64,000 nucleotides of DNA from contig NC_019791.1 of NCBI RefSeq assembly GCF_000317795.1, positions 1,054,001 to 1,118,000 on the forward strand, given 5' to 3'. The stretch comes from Caldisphaera lagunensis DSM 15908 (GTDB taxonomy: Archaea; Thermoproteota; Thermoprotei_A; Sulfolobales; Acidilobaceae). Below the pieces are notes generated by a model, which worked only from the letters and a program-made list of their open reading frames with translations, ran no database searches and had not been told where the DNA came from. Shown here piece after piece: positions 9,346-16,960 of the stretch (positions within the stretch are counted from its first letter, which is position 1; every line of letters starts with the position of its first letter). Made by a program: the position numbers and the translations under genes.

Positions 9346-10734
9346 ATGTTAAAAAAATATCTATTAATGATAGCAACATTTATGCTTGTTGCATCTATTA
9401 TAGCATTTCCATTAGCATCTATGGCTGATTATTTCCAAAATAATTATACCTCAAACAATTACATAATAGTTTACCCTAATTCAATATCATTGCTATTTAA
9501 TGGATCAAAATATGTTGATAGCGAAGGATATGGTAGCTTAAACGTTAATTTGTTGTTTTTGAGTGGTTCAAAAGAATTAACATTAAACCTATCAAAATAT
9601 GTTGATAATAATAAATATTCATTGAGTGAATTTAAATTATATTATAATGCAAATGGAGGAATGGGGATATCAAACTACACCTCAATTCATGAATCACAAT
9701 ATTTTAATTCTACATCTAATGGTCATCTGATAGTAACAGCAAATCCATCTACAAAAATATATTATATTAATCTTTCATTATATGCAGTTTGGGAAGGATC
9801 TATAAACTATTCCAATGATATATTTAACCAATTAAATAATTACCAGCAATTTATTTCTCAACAGTTTAATATGAACGATAACTTTGAAAATAACTTTAAT
9901 ATACAAGGGGTTTCAAACATTTTTGGATTCTCTTCTTTTAATTATTCAAATATACCTGGATTAAATATAACCTACTATAATGTAAAAATAAATAAGAACT
10001 CTATATACATTGAAATAAATGCAACATTCAATTCATCAGTAATTACACAAAACAATGCAAACAATGAAAGCGTTCTAATTAACAATTTGATTAATAGTTA
10101 TTTAAAACCAAAGTATTTATATATATCATCATATAAAATTGTTGAAAATCACACGCTCAAAGCAAACTTATATATAAACACAAATATTAATTTAACGTCA
10201 ACAAGCATTCCTTCATATTCTAATCTAAATTTAAACAATATACCACAAATTTCTCAATTCAACATTTCAATAATTAAAAATGCATTAAACGCATCTGTAG
10301 AAATTATTAAATATATAAACAACAATTATGAAATTTTAACTCCAAGCTCATTATCATTAAATATTTCATATGGTAATAAAATAATAAATTATAGTCTTGA
10401 GACCCCTAAAATCGCATTTAAGACTTCAACAAATGCTAAAGAAAACCTCTTAGGCATAGACTATTTAATTGGAAACATGTCAAATATTTTAGAGCAAAAT
10501 GGTTTTGATCAATTAGCAAGCAAAGTTAATTCTGCTTATATGGTAAAAGTTACACTTATTGGAAAAGGCGTAACAGTTAAACCAAATCAAACAACAATAG
10601 GTAATTTAAGCAATGTTAGCGTTGTTGTTAATAGTAATAATTCTAATATGATGACAAAAGAAGCCATTGGAGGGTCAGTTGCTGTAGTCTTGGTAATATT
10701 GATAGCCGTGATTTTAATTAAAAGGCATTTTTAA
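9346..10734 (+). CDS. Sequon-rich surface protein anchored at C-terminus, unknown family
   Basis: 462 residues. The N-terminus is a signal peptide (LKKYLLMIATFMLVASIIA). The body is very rich in Asn, Ser, Tyr and Ile, with over twenty Asn-X-Ser/Thr glycosylation sequons. The C-terminus has one membrane helix (VAVVLVILIAVILI) with a short basic tail, KRHF. So it is exported, held in the membrane by its C-terminus and probably heavily N-glycosylated. I recognise no enzymatic motif. The SD GGTGAGG lies just before ATG 9346. The next gene follows 15 bp later on the same strand and is also a sequon-rich membrane protein, so they form a pair. The composition resembles Sulfolobales/Acidilobales surface proteins, but this is not a homology claim. 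Confidence 0.7.
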   Translation: MLKKYLLMIATFMLVASIIAFPLASMADYFQNNYTSNNYIIVYPNSISLLFNGSKYVDSEGYGSLNVNLLFLSGSKELTLNLSKYVDNNKYSLSEFKLYYNANGGMGISNYTSIHESQYFNSTSNGHLIVTANPSTKIYYINLSLYAVWEGSINYSNDIFNQLNNYQQFISQQFNMNDNFENNFNIQGVSNIFGFSSFNYSNIPGLNITYYNVKINKNSIYIEINATFNSSVITQNNANNESVLINNLINSYLKPKYLYISSYKIVENHTLKANLYINTNINLTSTSIPSYSNLNLNNIPQISQFNISIIKNALNASVEIIKYINNNYEILTPSSLSLNISYGNKIINYSLETPKIAFKTSTNAKENLLGIDYLIGNMSNILEQNGFDQLASKVNSAYMVKVTLIGKGVTVKPNQTTIGNLSNVSVVVNSNNSNMMTKEAIGGSVAVVLVILIAVILIKRHF

Positions 10735-10749
10735 TTAACGGTGTAATTA

Positions 10750-12021
10750 ATGCTAAGCAATAGGCTATTAGCAATAGCTATTATTTTTTCTTTTTTCATA
10801 CTTTCTTCATTTATGTTCTCCATTTATGGTATCAATAATAAAACAGATCAAGCAGTTCTAGTAAAAACTAATATGAGCATGTTATATTATGAGCCATATA
10901 GAAATCCTATGATTGTTTTTAGTAATAACTCAAAAACTATTATAGTTAACAGAAAACAATTTGAAATAAATGGGTTAAATAGCATAAGTGCATGTAGTTA
11001 TAAAGAAAATTTTATTGCATTATCGGGCTATTATAATAATATTCCTTCAATAGCAATTTTTAATGGAAGCAATTACACTATTTATTTGTTGGGCTTACAC
11101 TCTTCACCAAATTATATTTATTGTTTAAATAATGGAATTGTTTTTACAGGATTAAATAATATAAATCCATATATTGCATTTCTTAATTTTAGCAATAATC
11201 AGATAAAATTGTATCAAGTAGATACATATTTGGGAACTCCTTCATCATTATATTTCTATAATAATACTTTCATTATAACATTTAATAACAATAATGTATT
11301 ATTATTTAAAAACAATAGTTATGTAATTTCATTTCCATCATCAATAAGCATAGATAGTATTTTCGCTTATAATAGCTTATACTTTGCTGGATCTATAAGC
11401 AACAATACAACGAATGGCTTCTTATTTAATAGCAATAATAGATCATATATAATAGGATTAAATAATTATCAAGGATTCATAGGTGCAGGAGTTGATAATT
11501 ATAACGGCTATTCTCTTCTTTATAGACCTTATTCAACATGGAGTTACCTAATAACTATAATAGAAAATAAATACGTTTATACGACAATGATAGGATTATC
11601 ATATCCATTTACACTTAATTATGAAGGCCATTACGATAAGGGATTATGGTTTACGGGAGAAATGACGATAGGAAATAATGATTATCAAGCAGGATTTTAT
11701 ATTAATGGAACCTTAAATGGTGATATAGGGTACAAACTTCCTATTGGATATACCTTATCTAATGATCCAATAGTGTCAAAAGGTTTTATTAAAGAAATTA
11801 ATATATCATATCAAAAAACTTACGTTAATACAACTAAAATAAATATACAATTTAATAAAACAACAGGTTCTCCAATTATAACAAATGATTTAAAAATAGA
11901 ATATTTAAATTTCTACATAAATAAATATATAATATTAGGTGAATCATTACTAGTTTCAATATTTATTAGTTTAATAATATATTGTGTCTTAGCCAAAAAT
12001 TATAATTGGAATTGTTTTTAG
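10750..12021 (+). CDS. Sequon-rich membrane protein with two terminal helices, beta-propeller-like, unknown
   Basis: 423 residues. An N-terminal hydrophobic segment (LLAIAIIFSFFILSSFMFSI) is a signal or anchor; a C-terminal helix (YIILGESLLVSIFISLIIYCVLA) anchors the other end. Between them are about 360 extracellular residues rich in Asn/Tyr and sequons. Short strand repeats such as FNGSNYTIYLLGL, LYFYNNTFIITFNN and SLYFAGSIS suggest a propeller-like fold. No catalytic motif is recognised. It is 15 bp downstream of the other sequon-rich gene with its own SD (GGTG, 7 nt before the ATG), implying an operon. The 3' end overlaps the convergent sat gene by 4 bp. Function unknown. Confidence 0.65.
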   Translation: MLSNRLLAIAIIFSFFILSSFMFSIYGINNKTDQAVLVKTNMSMLYYEPYRNPMIVFSNNSKTIIVNRKQFEINGLNSISACSYKENFIALSGYYNNIPSIAIFNGSNYTIYLLGLHSSPNYIYCLNNGIVFTGLNNINPYIAFLNFSNNQIKLYQVDTYLGTPSSLYFYNNTFIITFNNNNVLLFKNNSYVISFPSSISIDSIFAYNSLYFAGSISNNTTNGFLFNSNNRSYIIGLNNYQGFIGAGVDNYNGYSLLYRPYSTWSYLITIIENKYVYTTMIGLSYPFTLNYEGHYDKGLWFTGEMTIGNNDYQAGFYINGTLNGDIGYKLPIGYTLSNDPIVSKGFIKEINISYQKTYVNTTKINIQFNKTTGSPIITNDLKIEYLNFYINKYIILGESLLVSIFISLIIYCVLAKNYNWNCF

Positions 12022-13163
12022 AAAAAGGGATTTTTATATGATAAAATTACATCAACCACTTCCGGTCTCATTATATATTCAGACGGTCTTTCTCCCTTCA
12101 TTATCAAATTTCTTATTTGAGTCCCACTAATTTTTATTCTATCTTCATCTGAGTGAGGACAGATCTTATCATTAGTCATAGTTTTACATTTTTTACAATA
12201 AAATGCCTCCCTTATGAAAAGAGGCGTTATTCCTAAATCTGGAAATTCTTCAAAAATTCTCCATGATTCGTAAGGAGCATAATAATCGCCAACGCCAGCA
12301 TGATCTCTTCCAATAATTATATGGGTAGCACCAAAATTTTTCCTAATTATTGCATGATGAATTGCTTCTTTAGGTCCAGCATAATTCATTTCCATTCTTA
12401 AAATGCTAAACACATAACTATCTTTTGGAAAATAATTGTTTAGCAATGCTTTATAAGAATTAACTATTACATCATCTACAAAATCTCCTTTTTTCTTCCA
12501 ACCTAACAATGGATTTATAAATAAGCCATCAACAAATGTTAATGCAGCTTTCATTACATATTCATGACCCATATGAGGGGCATTCCTAGTTTGAAATGCT
12601 GCTATATTTTTCATATTTAAATGGTCAAATAAAACCCTTGTATCTTTTGGAAACAATCTTACATTCTCATAAATTTCCGGAATATCTCTTAACAAAGTTA
12701 TTGGCCCAGAAATAATTTTATCTTTTCTATTATATATTTTCTCTACCCCAGGATGTTCCACTGATTTAGTTTTGTATATATAATAGGCATATTCCTTCTT
12801 ATCCCATGAAAATATCTCTTCTACCCTCAATATTGCTATATTGATATTGTTATAACTAAGAACAACTTCATCTCCTTCTTTTATATTAGCTATATCATTA
12901 TTATCAACATCTAAAATTATTGGTATTGTCCATGGAATATCATTTTCTAATCTCATATTTTTTAAAACTGATTCATAATCATTGTATCCCATAAAGCCCT
13001 CTAAAGGTGAATATACTCCATGAGCAATATTTTCGATATCATAAGCCCTTCCCTCATTTACATTTATTTTTAACATTTTTTCTGAATCTTCTTGCAGCCT
13101 TTCTAAACTTTTTCCAGTTCTAGTTCTATCAATTAGTCTCCCACCATGAGGTTTAGAAACCAT
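12018..13163 (-). CDS. sat: Sulfate adenylyltransferase (ATP sulfurylase)
   Basis: 381 residues, the usual archaeal length. It makes adenosine 5'-phosphosulfate (APS) from sulfate and ATP. The nucleotide-binding signature QTRNAPHMGHEYV at about 193-205 has the QxRN and HxGH elements, and GRDHAGVGDYYAPY lies about 90 residues later. The N-terminal PUA-like domain (HGVYSPLEGFMGYNDYESVL) and a zinc-ribbon-like CKKCKTMTNDKICPHS near the C-terminus are also present. ATG 13163 has a GGTG SD 5 nt upstream. The RHH regulator gene ends 10 bp upstream on the same strand, and APS kinase is divergent from that pair. No APS or PAPS reductase is visible in this window, so the use of the product is open: assimilation or sulfation. 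Confidence 0.96.
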   Translation of the reverse strand: MVSKPHGGRLIDRTRTGKSLERLQEDSEKMLKINVNEGRAYDIENIAHGVYSPLEGFMGYNDYESVLKNMRLENDIPWTIPIILDVDNNDIANIKEGDEVVLSYNNINIAILRVEEIFSWDKKEYAYYIYKTKSVEHPGVEKIYNRKDKIISGPITLLRDIPEIYENVRLFPKDTRVLFDHLNMKNIAAFQTRNAPHMGHEYVMKAALTFVDGLFINPLLGWKKKGDFVDDVIVNSYKALLNNYFPKDSYVFSILRMEMNYAGPKEAIHHAIIRKNFGATHIIIGRDHAGVGDYYAPYESWRIFEEFPDLGITPLFIREAFYCKKCKTMTNDKICPHSDEDRIKISGTQIRNLIMKGERPSEYIMRPEVVDVILSYKNPFF

Positions 13164-13173
13164 AATTTCACCG

Positions 13174-13413
13174 TTATATGTATCCTAATTTTTTCAGCCT
13201 TTCTATAATTTCCTTCTTTTCTTCTTCAGAAATGTTTGATGATACTTTTTCCTGTTCCATACTTGCAACGACATCTCTCAATACATAAATAACGAATTGA
13301 GAAACACTAGTAAATCCTGTCCCATTTATTAAATTTTTTATCCTATCATACAATGTAATTGGTATTGATACAGTCGTGTATTTTGAACTTTGTTCACCAA
13401 CTCTCTGCTTCAT
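13174..13413 (-). CDS. Ribbon-helix-helix regulator in the sat operon
   Basis: 79 residues. The core KYTTVSIPITLYDRIKNLI begins with the beta-strand that RHH (CopG/Arc) dimers insert in the DNA major groove, followed by two helices with the TSVSQFVIYVL turn. An acidic tail ends in ERLKKLGYI. It sits 10 bp upstream of sat in the same transcript and faces APS kinase across a roughly 120-bp promoter region with perfect AT palindromes, so control of sulfate activation, including its own transcription, is likely. A paralogue with the same tail lies 0.9 kb away. ATG 13413 has GGTGAG 5 nt upstream. The fold is clear; the target and effector are inferred. Confidence 0.8.
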   Translation of the reverse strand: MKQRVGEQSSKYTTVSIPITLYDRIKNLINGTGFTSVSQFVIYVLRDVVASMEQEKVSSNISEEEKKEIIERLKKLGYI

Positions 13414-13425
13414 TTTCTCACCTCT

Positions 13426-13465
13426 TAATTAAATTTAATTAGAAGTTTAATAATATTTAATTAAA
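13426..13465. promoter_or_regulatory. Palindromic operator candidates between sat/RHH and APS kinase
   Basis: TAATTAAATTTAATTA at 13426-13441 is a perfect 16-bp palindrome, and TTTAATTAAA at 13456-13465 is a perfect 10-bp one. Both contain the TTTAATTA core. They lie in the divergent promoter region of the RHH/sat operon and the APS kinase gene. RHH proteins bind such tandem palindromes as dimers of dimers. The AT-rich background lowers the weight of the evidence. Confidence 0.45.
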
Positions 13466-13532
13466 AATGTATATACGATTTAATGTAAGTTAGACTTAAA
13501 TATGCAAAATTATAATATAATTTGTGATAAAA

Positions 13533-14078
13533 ATGAAATGCCTCGATAAAGGTTTGGTATTTTGGCTTACAGGATTATCTGGAAGCGGTAAAACTACTAT
13601 AGGAAATTTAGTTAAAGAAAGGTTAAGGAAAGAAGGTTATAAGGCAGAAATTATTGATGGCGATTGGTTTAGACAAAATATAGATCAAAATGCAGGATAT
13701 ACTAAAGAAGAGAGAAGAAAACATTTAATAAGAGTAGCAAATTTTGTAAAAATTTTAGCCAGGAATGGTGTAATTACAATATGCAGTTTTGTTTCTCCTT
13801 ATGAGGATGTAAGAAATGAGGTGAAAAATATCATAAAAAGTGAAGCAGATTTTTATTTAATCTATGTAAAATGCGATTTAGAAGAATGCATAAAAAGAGA
13901 TCCAAAGGGATTATATAAAAAAGCATTAAAAGGGGAAATTAAAAATTTCACTGGAATAGATGATCCATATGAAGAACCTAAAGAATACGATTTGTTGCTA
14001 GATACTGTTAATAATTCTATAGAAGAAAATGTAAATAAATTATATGAATTTATAAATAAAAAAATTAACGAAAAGTAG
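13533..14078 (+). CDS. cysC: Adenylylsulfate (APS) kinase
   Basis: About 181 residues, a full-length single-domain APS kinase. It phosphorylates APS to PAPS. The P-loop GLSGSGKTT lies near residue 12-20, and IIDGDWFRQNI, FVSPYEDVRNEVKNI and DPKGLYKKALKGEIKNFTGIDDPYEEP are hallmark stretches (APS-binding and lid regions). The product feeds sulfation or PAPS reduction. The gene is divergent from the sat/RHH pair, and the region between has palindromes. A GTG at 13524 is in frame, but GTGAT looks like the SD and ATG 13533 follows it at 4 nt, so I place the start there. About 230 bp of AT-rich, gene-free sequence follows before the next gene. Confidence 0.95.
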   Translation: MKCLDKGLVFWLTGLSGSGKTTIGNLVKERLRKEGYKAEIIDGDWFRQNIDQNAGYTKEERRKHLIRVANFVKILARNGVITICSFVSPYEDVRNEVKNIIKSEADFYLIYVKCDLEECIKRDPKGLYKKALKGEIKNFTGIDDPYEEPKEYDLLLDTVNNSIEENVNKLYEFINKKINEK

Positions 14079-14305
14079 ATTACTAACAGTTAAAAATAAT
14101 TATATATAATACTTTAAAAATTTATTATTATAAAAAGTGTTGAACGATTTATTAAATAATTTATTATAGAACAAAATTATAAACCTAATAAATAATTAAA
14201 TCAAAATTACAACTAATAAATGTCATTTAGGTTATAGTAAGTATCAAAAATGGTTTATAATCCCCCTATTATCAATCATATAAATCGTTAAATAAATTTA
14301 AAAAA

Positions 14306-14515
14306 TTACATATATCCTAGTCTTTTTAATCTATCTTTTACCTTTTCCTCATCTTCTTTAGTCATAACTTCATTTGTTGATTGATCCAATAATTCATTTA
14401 GCATAAATTCAACCAATTCATCTACAGAATTAAATGTTCCTTGTTCTTTAATGTATTTTTTGATCTTTTCATATAAATCCTTTGACACATAAACTACTTC
14501 TTTTTCTTGACTCAT
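14306..14515 (-). CDS. Second ribbon-helix-helix protein, paralogue of the sat-operon regulator
   Basis: 69 residues from ATG 14515; a longer ORF from 14542 overlaps the SD. GGTGA is 5 nt before ATG 14515. The core EVVYVSKDLYEKIKKYIKE is an RHH strand-helix, followed by FNSVDELVEFMLNELL. The acidic tail ends in RLKRLGYM. This matches the sat-operon RHH protein in length, order of elements and the terminal RLK-x-LGY box, so the two arose by duplication. It converges with APS kinase and is divergent from queC, only about 130 bp away. It may control queC, itself or the sulfate genes; the sequence alone does not decide. Confidence 0.75.
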   Translation of the reverse strand: MSQEKEVVYVSKDLYEKIKKYIKEQGTFNSVDELVEFMLNELLDQSTNEVMTKEDEEKVKDRLKRLGYM

Positions 14516-14642
14516 ATTCTTCACCAAATAATAAGCAATCATACAAAATATTAAGTTTTTTCCTTAAACCTTTTAACAATAAAACTCTTTTTAAGGATTA
14601 AAGTTAAAAATATTAAACTTAAATTAAAAAGAGGATGCAAAA

Positions 14643-15476
14643 ATGTCTAGCTTAGGGATAAAACCTACCATTAAACAGCCATGCAAAGCAGTATCTATTA
14701 TGAGTGGTGGACCTGACTCTACTTGCTATACTGCCTTATGGCTTTCAAGAGGTTGTGATGTACATGTATTAAGTTTCATCTATGGACAAAAAGGAAATAA
14801 AGAAGTCGAAATAGCAAAAGAAATGATAAAAAAACTTAATAATTTATCTAAAAAATTTAATAATTTTGGCAAAATAGTTGAGCATAAAGTCGTTGATATG
14901 TCATTTATGGGTGAACTTTGGAAGGAAACACAATTAACTGACAATAGTGTAAAAGTAGAGGAATCTTATATGCCAAGTGTTGTTGTACCTATAAGGAATG
15001 TTGTAATGTTATCAATAGCAACAGCATATGCATATAGCATTTTACAAAACTATAAAGGAAACATTTATATAATCTATGGTTCCCATTATGATGATATTAA
15101 GCCTAGAGAAGATACTTATGAACCTCTATATCCAGATTGTAGTCCAGAATGTATTGAATCTCTGCAATCTTCTTTTAAAATATGTCATTTTAGAGGAGAT
15201 AGGAACATAGAGATTTGGTCTCCTAGCAAAGAAGGATATAAAAAATCAGATCTAATAAAAACTTGTTATGGAATATTAGAAAATTCCATATATGATACGT
15301 GGAGTTGCTATTTAAGCGAAAAATATCATTGTGGAAAATGCGAATCATGTAAAAATAGACATAGTGCTTTTATAAAAGCAGGTTTAAATGATTGTACGAA
15401 ATACCTTAATCCAATCGATGATTCATTTGTTAAGGTTGATGATTATTATATTAGTAAGGATTGCATTCAAAAATGA
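14643..15476 (+). CDS. queC: 7-cyano-7-deazaguanine (preQ0) synthase QueC
   Basis: 277 residues. It makes preQ0 from 7-carboxy-7-deazaguanine, ammonia and ATP; in archaea preQ0 is the precursor of archaeosine in tRNA. The PP-loop reads [10 protein letters not shown] at about 21-30 (SGG-x-DS core). [14 protein letters not shown] and [21 protein letters not shown] are family stretches. A zinc site is formed by a Cys in [12 protein letters not shown] followed by [17 protein letters not shown] 14643 has GAGGATG upstream. Pro replaces the commoner Leu/Val in SGGLDS. The gene is slightly longer than bacterial QueC because of a C-terminal extension and extra cysteines. It is divergent from the RHH paralogue. 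Confidence 0.92.
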   Translation: MSSLGIKPTIKQPCKAVSIMSGGPDSTCYTALWLSRGCDVHVLSFIYGQKGNKEVEIAKEMIKKLNNLSKKFNNFGKIVEHKVVDMSFMGELWKETQLTDNSVKVEESYMPSVVVPIRNVVMLSIATAYAYSILQNYKGNIYIIYGSHYDDIKPREDTYEPLYPDCSPECIESLQSSFKICHFRGDRNIEIWSPSKEGYKKSDLIKTCYGILENSIYDTWSCYLSEKYHCGKCESCKNRHSAFIKAGLNDCTKYLNPIDDSFVKVDDYYISKDCIQK

Positions 15477-15520
15477 ATATTTATAAAAATCATTATCTTT
15501 TTTGATAAATATTTTTGTAA

Positions 15521-15542
15521 TTGTTAACCGGGGGGTTAACAA
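15521..15542 (+). promoter_or_regulatory. Perfect hairpin with G4 loop ahead of a mini-ORF
   Basis: A perfect 9-bp inverted repeat (TTGTTAACC and GGTTAACAA) with a GGGG loop. The right side of the loop and the stem GG form a G6 tract, the richest purine run nearby. The right arm ends at the A of an ATG. It could be an operator, an RNA hairpin masking an SD, or a terminator-like element after queC; there is no clean T-run after it. Confidence 0.5.
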
Positions 15543-15595
15543 TGTACTTTGCAAATATACCAAAAATATCAGGAAATTTAAATGAGATATTTTAA
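15542..15595 (+). CDS. Possible 17-residue leader or micropeptide
   Basis: An ATG 5 nt after a G6 tract opens a 17-codon frame, MYFANIPKISGNLNEIF, ending in TAA. The strong SD-like tract supports translation, but the length gives no statistical support and the hairpin that holds the SD would hide it. It lies 65 bp after queC and converges on the 133-residue gene. It may be a peptide gene or only spacer sequence. Confidence 0.25.
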   Translation: MYFANIPKISGNLNEIF

Positions 15596-15605
15596 TTTAT
15601 TTATG

Positions 15606-16007
15606 TTATTTAATAGATCTTCTCAATCTTTTTTTCTTAACTAATTTATAATTATATCTCAACAAAAGAATTGGAATTATAAATGGCAATATTTTTGGCA
15701 AACTTTTCAGCGAATCTAGCGCTATATGCTTTATCAAATTGTCATCTGGATTAACCCTATCTCTATGCACTATATAATATGTATCATATTCTCTAACATG
15801 TGCACAGCTTCCATCTATCAAAGTTTTCCTCCAATCATATTTTTCTCCATTATATTCCCCATAGGATCGCTTATACCCGGATTCTTTTGGATGTCCAATA
15901 TTTGTCTTTTTTATTAAAACATGGTAATGATATGGTCTATAATAAAGAAATCTCTCTACATCAGACCATTCAAGGTTTGAATTTAGTATTTCAGATACCT
16001 TTTCCAT
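15606..16007 (-). CDS. Unrecognised 133-residue protein with C-terminal hydrophobic segment
   Basis: 133 residues. I recognise no family. The N-terminal part has unusual aromatic/His content (FLYYRPYHYHVLIKK, then IGHPKESGYKRSYGEY) and a CAHVREYDTYYIVHRDRV stretch that could bind metal or nucleic acid. A hydrophobic segment near the C-terminus (LPKILPFIIPILLLRY) is followed by a very basic tail (KLVKKKRLRRSIK), which would suit a tail-anchored membrane protein. ATG 16007 is preceded by GGAGC about 9 nt upstream. The opposite strand holds overlapping open frames, but the aromatic-rich composition and SD favour this one. Confidence 0.5.
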   Translation of the reverse strand: MEKVSEILNSNLEWSDVERFLYYRPYHYHVLIKKTNIGHPKESGYKRSYGEYNGEKYDWRKTLIDGSCAHVREYDTYYIVHRDRVNPDDNLIKHIALDSLKSLPKILPFIIPILLLRYNYKLVKKKRLRRSIK

Positions 16008-16138
16008 TCTTAGATGCTCCTATTTCAATATTACATAAAATTTTATTTAACATTTGATATATAGATACATATAAGTTAACAAATATTTTTGCCTCTAAAA
16101 AATTTAAAGCCTTAATCATACCCTTTAAATGATTAAAA

Positions 16139-16549
16139 ATGAGTATAGATTGCAATGATAAAATAGTAAAAATTATAGAAAGTTTAATAAAAAAGGGACT
16201 TGGTAAAAATTGTATAGAATCCATGTTATATTTTGATTATAAAATATCACTTAACAATAAAGAATTTTTGAATTATTATGATATTGCATTTAATTGCCTA
16301 TACAAAATTAGAAATAAAGAGCAAGAAAATAAAGATGTTTGCAACAATGAAATAGTTAAAGATATAGTTTTATTAATATTTAAAGGATATAATGAAAAAA
16401 CAATTAAACTTAAAATCTATAAAAAATATTCTATGCATAAAAGCAAAAATGGAGAATATATCAGATTAACTTTAAGAGATATAGACAATTATTACGAAAT
16501 TTCTAAAAAATGCATAAATTATAAAAAATTGAGTTCTGAAGATATATAA
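16139..16549 (+). CDS. Unrecognised 136-residue helical protein
   Basis: 136 residues, Lys/Ile/Asn-rich. Two similar segments can be seen: KIVKIIESLIKKGLGKNCIESMLYFDY near the start and EIVKDIVLLIFKGYNEKTIKLKIYKKY about 75 residues later. This looks like an internally duplicated small helical domain, each copy possibly a helix-turn-helix. No SD precedes ATG 16139, while TTTAAAG sequences 25-40 bp upstream fit a TATA box for a leaderless transcript. Coding probability is moderate because the composition resembles the AT-rich background, but the internal repeat argues for a real protein. Function unknown. Confidence 0.5.
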   Translation: MSIDCNDKIVKIIESLIKKGLGKNCIESMLYFDYKISLNNKEFLNYYDIAFNCLYKIRNKEQENKDVCNNEIVKDIVLLIFKGYNEKTIKLKIYKKYSMHKSKNGEYIRLTLRDIDNYYEISKKCINYKKLSSEDI

Positions 16550-16603
16550 ATAAAATATATAAATATTTAATCTTTAGGCAACATTAATATTTTGGTGAGT
16601 TGT

Positions 16604-16960
16604 ATGTCTTTAGATATAAAATCTTTATTAAGTCTTCCTGAAAACAAAAGGGAGGAGACTTTAAAAAGTATTTTTTCATCATTATTAGGATTACAACAGG
16701 ATCAAGTTGTTAATGCCTTAACAGATTTTCTTAAAGGACTTCAAACATATGCTAATGATAATCAATATAAGGAAGTTTGCAAGACAAACTTAAAAATAAT
16801 ATCATCATTGCCAGACAATGTTGCAAAACAAGTTATAGCAATGAGGCTTCAAGCGCAAAATAATTTACCAGAAAATATGAAAAATAGGGACAAAAAAGTA
16901 TTAAATGATGCTATAAATGAATCCCCATACAAAGAAAAAATACTAAAATTGCTAAGCTAA
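16604..16960 (+). CDS. Small helical protein, unknown function
   Basis: 118 residues from ATG 16604, which follows GGTGAG at 4 nt; the longer frame from TTG 16592 runs through the SD. All-helical, no membrane segment: SLDIKSLLSLPENKREETLKSIF, then LLGLQQDQVVNALTDFLKGL, then ISSLPDNVAKQVIAMRLQAQNNL and a C-terminal LNDAINESPYKEKILKLL. Repeated L-S-L-P/S-S-L-P turns suggest a tandem helical-bundle protein. No enzymatic motif or named family is recognised. The 3' end overlaps the convergent Gfo/Idh gene by 9 bp. The strong SD makes it a real gene. Confidence 0.6.
   Translation: MSLDIKSLLSLPENKREETLKSIFSSLLGLQQDQVVNALTDFLKGLQTYANDNQYKEVCKTNLKIISSLPDNVAKQVIAMRLQAQNNLPENMKNRDKKVLNDAINESPYKEKILKLLS

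Noticed and set aside
14079-14305. Origin-like AT-rich stretch after APS kinase
   Set aside because: It is AT-rich like other gaps and has no ORB-type repeats or Cdc6 gene nearby.
15726-16224. Overlapping frames on both strands around the 133-residue gene
   Set aside because: No SD, hydrophobic antisense composition and conflict with better-supported genes.
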